From NCBI GenBank assembly GCA_034211175.1, contig JAXHUH010000290.1, forward strand, positions 1 through 8,061: 8,061 nucleotides of DNA, given 5' to 3'. Source of the stretch: JAXHUH01 sp034211175. GTDB lineage: Bacteria > Actinomycetota > Acidimicrobiia > Acidimicrobiales > CAIXPF01. The translations under genes and the position numbers were made by a program. This document shows, piece after piece, positions 1 to 5,548 of the stretch. The stretch's first letter is position 1; every line of letters begins with the position of its first letter. A model generated the notes under the pieces. That model saw only the letters and a list, made by a program, of their open reading frames with translations. It ran no database searches and had not been told where the DNA came from.

Positions 1-5
1 AGACC

Positions 6-93
6 GGCCTGCGGTCGCGCGGGTCGACAGATCCGGTTGAAGCCAGACAGCGTCGACAGTCAGTCGCAGAGTCAGACCCAGCGACCGCAGGCC
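6..93. repeat. long imperfect inverted repeat (hairpin) downstream of the acidic-tail gene
   Basis: GGCCTGCGGTCGC at 6-18 is the exact reverse complement of 81-93. The pairing continues inward after a small asymmetric loop: 21-25 pairs with 75-79, and 26-28 pairs with 71-73 past a bulged A at 74. This makes about 21 base pairs around a loop of roughly 42 nt. It begins 22 bp beyond the stop codon of the minus-strand gene, so a transcript-end structure for that gene is the natural guess. However, there is no T-tract, so it is not a canonical intrinsic terminator. GTCGACAG also occurs twice inside (23-30 and 52-59). No coding region covering 1-114 can be supported. A short plus-strand frame ending in TGA at 38-40 could be the tail of an off-window gene, but nothing confirms it. 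Confidence 0.5.
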
Positions 94-114
94 AGGCACT
101 CCCCATTCTCACTG

Positions 115-714
115 TCAGTCGTCGTCGTCGCCGCCCTCGTACTCGTGGTGCTCGCCGCGCTCGGTCCACGAGCCGCCGTGGTCGTCGTCATCGTCGCGGG
201 CTCCGGGGATGCGGCCGCTGCCGCCGCTCGACGAGATCTCGGTGTGGATCACGCCGTCCTCGATCTCGGCCTTGAACCGCACGGTGGTCGGACCCACGAA
301 GTCGACCCTCACCTCGCCGCTGCCCTGGCCCTCGGGCGCCGAGGCGGTCCAACCGGGGTTGGCCCCCACGTCCGTGACGGTGAGCGCGGCGCCGCTCCGG
401 CTGACCGACACCGTCCCGGCGGGGCCGACCGTGAAGCGCTCCACCGGCGCGGCCGCGGTCGTCGGTGCCGCGGTCGTCGGTGCGGCCGCGGTGGTGACCG
501 GGGCATCGACCGTGGAGGACGCGGTCGTCGAGACCGGGATCCCGTCGTCGTCGGGGGCGGCCGTGGTCTCGGTCGTGATCTCCGCCGCGCTGAGCTCGCC
601 GATGCCGTCGTCGCCGCTGTCGAGGATGCCGACGTTCGCGCCGATGGCGGTGATCCCGGCCACGACGATGCCGACGACGCTCCCCGCGGTGGCGAGGGCG
701 GTCCTGTGCTCCAC
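115..714 (-). CDS. membrane-anchored extracytoplasmic protein with Thr/Ala/Pro linker, beta-rich domain and Asp/His-rich tail
   Basis: This is a 199-residue protein of unrecognised function. I chose the GTG start at 714 because an AAGGAG ribosome binding site lies 6 nt upstream and the hydrophobic segment follows at once; the frame stays open to an ATG at 849, which would run into the divergent regulator gene. Visible parts: one hydrophobic helix at about residues 7-30, probably an uncleaved anchor; a Thr/Ala/Pro-rich wall-spanning-type linker at 43-91; a predicted all-beta region at 93-161 containing a NPGW motif (119-122) and alternating V/F residues; and a tail (173-199) with DDDDDH, HHEYE and DDDD clusters. 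The tail looks able to bind divalent cations, but that is inference. The linker contains a perfect 15-bp tandem duplication. The gene is divergent from a two-component system and shares its upstream region, which suggests it is a target or an accessory of that system. It could also be a PepSY-like accessory protein, although I see no PepSY motif. Confidence 0.8.
   Translation of the reverse strand: MEHRTALATAGSVVGIVVAGITAIGANVGILDSGDDGIGELSAAEITTETTAAPDDDGIPVSTTASSTVDAPVTTAAAPTTAAPTTAAAPVERFTVGPAGTVSVSRSGAALTVTDVGANPGWTASAPEGQGSGEVRVDFVGPTTVRFKAEIEDGVIHTEISSSGGSGRIPGARDDDDDHGGSWTERGEHHEYEGGDDDD
452..481. repeat. perfect 15-bp tandem repeat inside the linker of the anchored protein
   Basis: The 15-bp unit at 452-466 is repeated exactly at 467-481, and a diverged third copy follows. 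On the minus strand it encodes the TTAAP/TTAAA linker of the anchored protein. The length is a multiple of three, so copy-number change would lengthen or shorten the linker without breaking the frame. Confidence 0.85.
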
Positions 715-720
715 GGATGG

Positions 721-726
721 CTCCTT
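721..726 (-). promoter_or_regulatory. ribosome binding site deciding the GTG start at 714
   Basis: The minus strand reads AAGGAG here, 6 nt before the GTG at 714. It is one of the clearest Shine-Dalgarno sequences in the window and fixes the start of the anchored protein. Confidence 0.75.
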
Positions 727-751
727 CGGCCGGCCCGGCTGCTTCACCGAG

Positions 752-757
752 AACGTA
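752..757 (-). promoter_or_regulatory. candidate -10 element for the anchored-protein gene
   Basis: On the minus strand this reads TACGTT, matching the TANNNT pattern. It would give a leader of roughly 30 nt that includes the AAGGAG site. There is no good TTGACA-like hexamer 16-18 bp upstream, which would fit a promoter that needs an activator. This is a single weak hexamer in GC-rich DNA, so confidence is low. Confidence 0.3.
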
Positions 758-778
758 CGTCGGTCCGGGCATCGGTTG

Positions 779-811
779 ACCCAGGAGAAGGTAAGGATTC
801 GGTGAGGGATG
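779..811. promoter_or_regulatory. candidate response-regulator operator: three AGG boxes with 11-bp period
   Basis: AGG occurs at 783-785, 794-796 and 805-807, exactly 11 bp apart. The last two boxes are clear direct repeats, GGTAAGGATTC (790-800) and GGTGAGGGATG (801-811), matching at 7 of 11 positions; the first box is weaker. Response regulators of the OmpR/PhoB class commonly bind head-to-tail half-sites with 10-11-bp spacing. The boxes sit between the divergent anchored-protein gene and the regulator gene. Relative to the proposed minus-strand start of transcription (about 745) they lie at roughly -38 to -65, which suits activation. That they are bound by the neighbouring regulator is inference. 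Confidence 0.45.
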
Positions 812-847
812 ACGTCCACCGCCCCGGCGCGTGCGACGCTTCCGGTC

Positions 848-1516
848 ATGCGCGTGTTGCTCGTCGAGGACGACGTGACGATCGCGGAGCCCCTGGTCAG
901 TGGTCTCCGGCGCGACGGCTACGACGTCACCTGGGTCGCGACCGGCACCGAGGCGCTGGCGGCGCCGGCCCACGACGTCGTGCTGCTCGACCTCGGCCTG
1001 CCCGACCTCGACGGCGGGGTCGTGTGCCGCGAGCTGCGGGAACGCTCCGACGTGCCGGTGATCGTGGTCAGCGCCCGCTCCGACGAGATCGACCGGGTGC
1101 TGCTGCTGGAGATGGGCGCCGACGACTACGTGGTCAAGCCGTTCGGGTTCCGCGAGCTCGTCGCCCGCATCCGGGCGGTCACCCGGCGGTCGGCGGCCGC
1201 GTCGGCCCCCACCGGCGAGACCCAGCACATCGGCGACGTCGAGATCGACCGCCGCTCGCACCGGGTCCTGGTCGCCGGTGAGGAGATCGCGCTCACGCCG
1301 AAGGAGTTCGACCTGCTCGCCCACCTCGCGGCGGACCCCGGTGCGGTGGCCACCCGCGAGTCGATCCTGCGCGAGGTGTGGGACGAGCACTGGTGGGGCT
1401 CGACGAAGACACTCGACGTCCACGTCGCCTCGCTGCGGCGCAAGCTCGGCGTGGCGGACCTGATCGAGACGGTGCGGGGCGTCGGCTACCGGCTGCGGGT
1501 CGACGAACCGGCATGA
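848..1516 (+). CDS. OmpR/PhoB-family two-component response regulator
   Basis: This is a 222-residue cytoplasmic transcription factor of normal family length. The receiver domain (about 1-112) has the acidic pocket E7-D8-D9, phospho-acceptor D48 in the LLDLGLPDLDG context, conserved S75 (usual Ser/Thr position) and K97 in VVKPFG. A short Ala-rich linker leads to a winged-helix DNA-binding domain (about 128-220) with LTPKEFDLL (149-157), a recognition-helix region TKTLDVHVASLRRKL (186-200) and the wing GVGYRL. The ATG at 848 is preferred because the protein then begins MRVLLVEDD, as in the family, and an upstream ATG at 809 would place translation inside the candidate operator. No strong ribosome binding site precedes 848. 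The stop overlaps the kinase start by ATGA, so the two are almost certainly cognate and translationally coupled. Confidence 0.93.
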   Translation: MRVLLVEDDVTIAEPLVSGLRRDGYDVTWVATGTEALAAPAHDVVLLDLGLPDLDGGVVCRELRERSDVPVIVVSARSDEIDRVLLLEMGADDYVVKPFGFRELVARIRAVTRRSAAASAPTGETQHIGDVEIDRRSHRVLVAGEEIALTPKEFDLLAHLAADPGAVATRESILREVWDEHWWGSTKTLDVHVASLRRKLGVADLIETVRGVGYRLRVDEPA

Positions 1517-2916
1517 CCCCGAGGGTGCTGGCGGGGTTCCTCGTCGTGACCCTGTTCGTCGTCGCCGTGCTCATCGTGCCGTTCGGGGCGTTCGTCGGTG
1601 ACCGGGAGCGTGAGCGGCTCGCCATCGGCCTCGAGCGCGACGCCACGGTGCTCGCCTCGATCTACGAGGAGACGCTCGAGGGAAGGCTCCCGGTCGACGA
1701 CACGCTCGCCGCCGACTACGCGGCCCGCACCGGCGCCCGGGTCGTCGTCATCGACGCCGGGGGCATCTCCGTGGTCGACACCGGGGCTGACGTGCCCCGC
1801 GACTTCCTGTCGAACCGCGCCGAGGTCGTGGCCGCGCTCGACGGCGAGCGGGCCACGATCACCCGCCACTCCGACACGCTCGGCACCGACCTGCTCTTCG
1901 TGGCCGTGCCGGTCGCGTCCGGCGGTGAGGTGTACGGCGCCGTCCGGCTGTCGCTGCCGACCTCCGAGGTCGATCAACGGGTCCGCGGGTTCTGGTGGAG
2001 CCTCGCCGGGGTCGGTGTCGTGGTGATGGTGTCGGTCGGCCTCGTCGGCTGGGTCGCCGCCCGCTCACTCACCCGCCCGGTCCGCAGGCTCGAGAGCACC
2101 GCGGCGCAGATCGCGTCCGGCGACCTCGGCGCCCGTGCCACCGACATCGACGCCCCCGGCGAGCTCGCCGACCTCGCCCGGACGTTCGACGAGATGGCGA
2201 GCCGGGTCGAGGCGCTCGTGTCCCAGCAGCGGGCGTTCGTGTCCGACGCGTCCCATCAGCTGCGCACCCCGCTCACCGCGCTCCGGCTGCGGCTGGAGAA
2301 CCTGGAGGGGTCGGTGGCGCCGGAGGACCGCGCCGACCTCGATGCCGCCATCGACGAGACCGAGCGGCTCGGCCAGCTCGTCGAGCAGCTCCTGGCTCTC
2401 GCCCGGGCCGATCGGGCCACGCCGGAGCTGGTCACCGTCGACGCGGCCGCGGTGGCCGCCGAGCGCCACGAGATCTGGTCGGCGGTCGCCGAGGAGGCCG
2501 GTGTCGAGCTCACCATCGACCGCCCGGCCACGGCGGTGCCGGTGCGCGCCGCGGCCGGTGCGCTCGAGCAGGTGCTCGACAACCTGATCGACAACGCCCT
2601 CCTCTACGGCGGTGGTGCCGTGCACCTCGGCGTGGTGGCGGCCGGGGACGTCGTCGAGCTCCACGTCGCCGATCGGGGGCCGGGCCTCGGTGGCGAGGAG
2701 CTGGCGAAGGCGTTCGACCGGTTCTGGCGCGGCGACCGCACCCGCGCGGGCAGCGGCCTCGGCCTGGCCGTCGTCCGACGGCTGGCCGAGCTGTCCGGCG
2801 GGACGGCCGAGCTGTGGGCGCGCGACGGCGGTGGTCTCGACGCCGTCGTCACGTTCCCGGCCGCAGCGTCGTCGACCACGGTGGACGACGCCGCCGGACG
2901 CAGCGGCCCGGGGTGA
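1513..2916 (+). CDS. sensor histidine kinase (HAMP–HisKA–HATPase), cognate to the upstream regulator
   Basis: This is a 467-residue membrane kinase. A first transmembrane helix lies at about 7-28, an extracytoplasmic sensor at about 30-159 and a second helix at about 160-182. The sensor ends in a VPVxxGGEVYGAVRLSLP stretch resembling PDC/Cache-type sensor folds. Next come a HAMP linker (about 181-235) and a HisKA dimerisation domain with phospho-acceptor H248 in the H-box SDASHQLRTPL. The ATPase domain has an N-box LDNLIDNALLY (355-365), G1 motif ADRGPGL (386-392), F-box FDRFWRG (401-407) and G2 motif GSGLGLAVV (413-421). All catalytic motifs are present, so an active kinase is expected. The start at 1513 overlaps the regulator stop and has no ribosome binding site of its own, consistent with coupling. 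A longer frame from 1378 is a shadow of the regulator. The ligand cannot be read from the sequence; the divergent acidic-tail protein is a possible partner or output. Confidence 0.94.
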   Translation: MTPRVLAGFLVVTLFVVAVLIVPFGAFVGDRERERLAIGLERDATVLASIYEETLEGRLPVDDTLAADYAARTGARVVVIDAGGISVVDTGADVPRDFLSNRAEVVAALDGERATITRHSDTLGTDLLFVAVPVASGGEVYGAVRLSLPTSEVDQRVRGFWWSLAGVGVVVMVSVGLVGWVAARSLTRPVRRLESTAAQIASGDLGARATDIDAPGELADLARTFDEMASRVEALVSQQRAFVSDASHQLRTPLTALRLRLENLEGSVAPEDRADLDAAIDETERLGQLVEQLLALARADRATPELVTVDAAAVAAERHEIWSAVAEEAGVELTIDRPATAVPVRAAAGALEQVLDNLIDNALLYGGGAVHLGVVAAGDVVELHVADRGPGLGGEELAKAFDRFWRGDRTRAGSGLGLAVVRRLAELSGGTAELWARDGGGLDAVVTFPAAASSTTVDDAAGRSGPG

Positions 2917-2930
2917 CCGACGACCGTCGG
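2917..2930. other. small hairpin between kinase and dehydrogenase genes
   Basis: CCGAC (2917-2921) can pair with GTCGG (2926-2930) around a 4-nt loop directly after the kinase stop. The stem is short and has no T-tract, so it may only be a weak pause or stability element, or chance. The whole kinase–dehydrogenase gap (2917-2975) is 59 nt and shows no convincing promoter. Confidence 0.25.
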
Positions 2931-2975
2931 GAACCGGCGTGGAGAACGCCTCGGCGCTGGGAAAGACTGGACGAC

Positions 2976-4268
2976 ATGTGGACCGAGACCTTGATCGTCG
3001 GGGGCGGGTTCGGCGGGGCGTTGTGCGCCCACGAGCTGGACCGCATCCTCCGCGATCGCAGCGAGCGCACCCTCCTGGTCGCACCGGAGAACTTCCTGCT
3101 GTTCAGCCCGCTGCTGCCCGAGGCCGCGTCCGGCACCCTCGAACCCCGCCACGCCGTGATCCCGCTGCGGGAGATCGTCGGCGAGACCCGGCTCCTCGCC
3201 GGTGAGGTCACCTCGATCGACGTCGACGCCCGCACCGCCGAGGTGCGCGACATCAACGGCAACACCCAGACCGTCGAGTACCGCACCGCGGTGCTCTCGC
3301 CCGGCTCGGTGCCGAACACGGTCCCGATCCCCGGTCTGCTCGACAACGCAGTCGGGTTCAAGTCGATCGCCGACGCCATCTGGCTGCGGAACCGCCTGCT
3401 CCACCAGCTCGACGCGGCCAACGCCGCCACCGACGTCGAGGAGCGGCGGCGGCTGCTCACGTTCACGTTCATCGGCGGCGGCTACGCCGGCGTCGAGGCC
3501 CTGGCCGAGCTGGAGTCGCTCGCCCGCGACGCCGCCGCCCAGTACCCGGCGGTGGCTCCGGGGGACTTCCGCTGGGTGCTCGTCGAGGCGGTCGACACCC
3601 TGCTGCCCGGCCTCGACCCGAAGCTGGCCCGCTACACCGAGAAGCAGCTGCGCAAGCGGGGGATCGAGGTCCACCTCGGCACCCGCATGACCTCGTGCGA
3701 GGACCGCCAAGTGGTGCTGTCCGACGAAGGCGTGGCGCCGTACCACTCGGACACGATCGTCTGGACCGCCGGGCAGCGCCCGTCGCCCTTGATCGACGCG
3801 CTCGGGCTGCCGACGAACGAGCGGGGCCGGCTCGTCACCGACGACCACTGCCGGGTCGACGGCCGCGACGACCTGTTCGCGCTCGGCGACGCCGCCGCGG
3901 TGCCCGACCCGGACGGTGGGATCTGCCCGCTCACCGCGCAGCACGCGCTCCGCCAGGCCCGTACCGTGGCCAACAACGTCGCCGCGACGTTCGGAGTCGG
4001 CGAGGCGAAGCCGTTCACGTACCGCAACCGCGGCCTCGCCGTGACCCTCGGGAACCTGGAGGGGGTCGCCCAGGTCAAGGGGTTCACGTTCCGGGGCTTC
4101 CCGGCGTGGTGGATGGGCCGCTCCTACCACCTGATCATGATGCCGGGCCTCGGCCGGAAGCTCCGGGTCCTGACCGACTGGACCCTGGCCCTGCTCTTCC
4201 CCCGGGACACGGCCCAGCTCGGCCAGCTCGGCCGGCCCAGCCCCCTCGCGCCGGCCGAGCGGGCGTGA
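2976..4268 (+). CDS. ndh: type II NADH dehydrogenase (NDH-2), FAD-dependent NADH:quinone oxidoreductase
   Basis: This is a 430-residue monotopic flavoprotein. NDH-2 passes electrons from NADH to membrane quinone without pumping protons. The N-terminal FAD dinucleotide fold is LIVGGGFGG (6-14), followed by ENFLLFSPLLPEAASGTL (38-55), the region that in NDH-2 enzymes reads like FxPLLYExAxG. A second Rossmann motif for NADH, FIGGGYAGVE (165-174), ends in E204 after the second beta strand, which suits NADH rather than NADPH. The second FAD motif is FALGDAAAV (301-309), followed by AQHALRQA (321-328), matching the quinone-site AQxAxQ pattern. The C-terminus DWTLALLFPRD (401-411) resembles the membrane-association tail of the family. 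The ATG at 2976 gives the FAD motif at the expected distance; the frame further upstream overlaps the kinase gene. Its last codons overlap the hydrolase start (GTGA). Other NADH/FAD oxidoreductases of the same fold (e.g. sulfide:quinone reductase) lack this C-terminus or have conserved cysteines not seen here. Confidence 0.87.
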   Translation: MWTETLIVGGGFGGALCAHELDRILRDRSERTLLVAPENFLLFSPLLPEAASGTLEPRHAVIPLREIVGETRLLAGEVTSIDVDARTAEVRDINGNTQTVEYRTAVLSPGSVPNTVPIPGLLDNAVGFKSIADAIWLRNRLLHQLDAANAATDVEERRRLLTFTFIGGGYAGVEALAELESLARDAAAQYPAVAPGDFRWVLVEAVDTLLPGLDPKLARYTEKQLRKRGIEVHLGTRMTSCEDRQVVLSDEGVAPYHSDTIVWTAGQRPSPLIDALGLPTNERGRLVTDDHCRVDGRDDLFALGDAAAVPDPDGGICPLTAQHALRQARTVANNVAATFGVGEAKPFTYRNRGLAVTLGNLEGVAQVKGFTFRGFPAWWMGRSYHLIMMPGLGRKLRVLTDWTLALLFPRDTAQLGQLGRPSPLAPAERA

Positions 4269-5524
4269 ACGGCGCCGACGTCCCGCCCGGGACGGCCGAC
4301 GCGGCCGCCGACGTCGCCGCGCTCGGCTTCGATCCCGACGGGCTGGCCGCCATCCGACGTCACGTCGTCGAGCGCTACGTCGACCCGGGGCTGCTGGCCG
4401 GGGTGGGCGTGCTCGTCGGCCGCCACGGTGCGCTCGCCCACGTCGACGCCATCGGCCTCGCCGACGTCGCCGCCGGCACGCCGATGGCCCGGGACACGAT
4501 CCATCGCATCTACTCGATGACCAAGCCGATCACGACGGTCGGCGTGCTCACCCTGGTCGAGGAGGGCAGGGTCGCGCTCGACGACCCGGTCGGCGACCAC
4601 CTCCCCGAGCTCGCCGGGGTCGAGGTCTTCGTCGGCGGTGACCACCGTGAGTACACGACCCGTCCGCCCGTCCGCCCGCCGACCGTCCGGGACCTGCTCA
4701 CCCACACCGGCGGCCTCAGCTACGGGTTCGGCGAGGACCACCCGGTGGACGACCTCTACCGGCGCCGACGCATCGAGGCCCCCGGCGGGCGCCGTGACCT
4801 GGCCGAGCTCGTTTCCGCGGTCGGCGAGCTGCCCCTCGTCTCCGACCCCGGCACTCGGTGGCGCTACAGCATCTCCACCGACGTGCTCGGCCGGCTGTGC
4901 GAGGTCGTCGCCGGCCAACCGCTCGACCGGTTCCTGGCCGAGCGGGTGACCGGGCCGCTCGGCATGGTCGACACCGGGTTCTCGGTCGGCGACGGGCAGG
5001 TCGGGCGGCTCGGCGCCTGCTACGGCTGGACCCCGTTCGACCCGCTGATGCTGGTCGACCCGGCCGGCGCCGACAGCGAGTGGGCGTCACCGCCGCGGCT
5101 GCTCTCCGGCGGCGCCGGCATGGTGTCGACGCTCGACGACGTCCACCGGTTCGCCTCGATGGTCCTCGGTGGCGGCGAGCTCGACGGCGCCCGGGTCCTC
5201 ACCGCAGAGACGGTGGCGGCGATGGGCCGCAACCAGCTCGCCGACGACGCTGATCTCGCGGCGGCCGGTGCCGCTGACGGCGGGGAGACGGACGTGGCCG
5301 GCCGCGGCTTCGGCCTCGGCTTCTCGGTCCTGCTCGACCCGGCACGCGCCGGCGGGCGGGGCTCGGCCGGGGAGCTGACCTGGGGCGGCTCGGCGACGAC
5401 CGCGCTCTGGATCGACCCGGCGACCGGGCTCGACGTGATCGTGTGCGCCCAGCTCCTCGCCGACGGCCCCCACCCGGTGCGCGAGGAGGTCCGGGCACTG
5501 GTCCTCGACGCGCTCACCGCCTGA
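4265..5524 (+). CDS. beta-lactamase-like serine hydrolase (family VIII carboxylesterase type)
   Basis: This is a 419-residue protein of the class C beta-lactamase / family VIII esterase fold. The nucleophile motif is SMTK (S84, K87) in RIYSMTKPITTVGVLTLVEEG. The general-base tyrosine is Y201 in YSISTDVLG, replacing the YxN of true class C enzymes. The KTG box is replaced by WGG (373-375, in LTWGGSATTALW), as in EstB-like esterases. LLTHTGGLSYG (144-154) is another family hallmark. There is no signal peptide, so a cytoplasmic esterase is more likely than a periplasmic beta-lactamase; the natural substrate is unknown. The GTG start at 4265 overlaps the dehydrogenase stop by 4 nt and lacks a good ribosome binding site, indicating coupling. 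The long N-terminal extension of this frame back to 3695 is a shadow of the dehydrogenase gene. Confidence 0.88.
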   Translation: MNGADVPPGTADAAADVAALGFDPDGLAAIRRHVVERYVDPGLLAGVGVLVGRHGALAHVDAIGLADVAAGTPMARDTIHRIYSMTKPITTVGVLTLVEEGRVALDDPVGDHLPELAGVEVFVGGDHREYTTRPPVRPPTVRDLLTHTGGLSYGFGEDHPVDDLYRRRRIEAPGGRRDLAELVSAVGELPLVSDPGTRWRYSISTDVLGRLCEVVAGQPLDRFLAERVTGPLGMVDTGFSVGDGQVGRLGACYGWTPFDPLMLVDPAGADSEWASPPRLLSGGAGMVSTLDDVHRFASMVLGGGELDGARVLTAETVAAMGRNQLADDADLAAAGAADGGETDVAGRGFGLGFSVLLDPARAGGRGSAGELTWGGSATTALWIDPATGLDVIVCAQLLADGPHPVREEVRALVLDALTA

Positions 5525-5529
5525 CGTCG

Positions 5530-5546
5530 CCGCGGCTCGGTCGCGG
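5530..5546. terminator. weak hairpin in the convergent gap
   Basis: CCGCG (5530-5534) can pair with CGCGG (5542-5546) around a 7-nt loop. It lies within the 24-nt gap where the hydrolase gene and the DUF4870 gene end tail to tail. The position suits a bidirectional terminator, but the stem is short and there is no T-tract, so this could be chance. Confidence 0.25.
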
Positions 5547-5548
5547 GT

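Noticed and set aside
115..200. GTC-rich simple sequence as a possible microsatellite
   Set aside because: It is explained by Asp codons of the acidic tail on the minus strand.
776..781. TTGACC as a plus-strand -35 hexamer for the regulator
   Set aside because: No TANNNT element follows at 16-18 bp; the nearest T/A-rich element (about 792) is only about 10 bp away, inside the direct repeats.
715..849. Longer minus-strand start (ATG at 849) for the anchored protein
   Set aside because: It would add 45 hydrophilic residues before the membrane helix and overlap the regulator start and operator, whereas the GTG at 714 has a well-placed AAGGAG.
37..1281. Plus-strand open frame of 414 codons across the anchored-protein and regulator genes
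   Set aside because: Its product is Arg/Gly-rich low-complexity sequence with no domain. It is antisense to one well-supported gene and overlaps another in a different frame, a typical high-GC shadow.
188..1423. Minus-strand open frame of 411 codons
   Set aside because: It is antisense to the response regulator and out of frame with the anchored protein; composition is Arg/His/Asp-rich with no recognisable motif.
1995..2975. N-terminal extension of the dehydrogenase frame
   Set aside because: The extra 327 codons are an Arg-rich shadow of the kinase gene; the real protein starts directly before the FAD-binding motif.
2604..4130. Minus-strand open frame of 508 codons antisense to the dehydrogenase
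   Set aside because: No domain and biased composition; the opposite strand encodes a full NDH-2 with all motifs.
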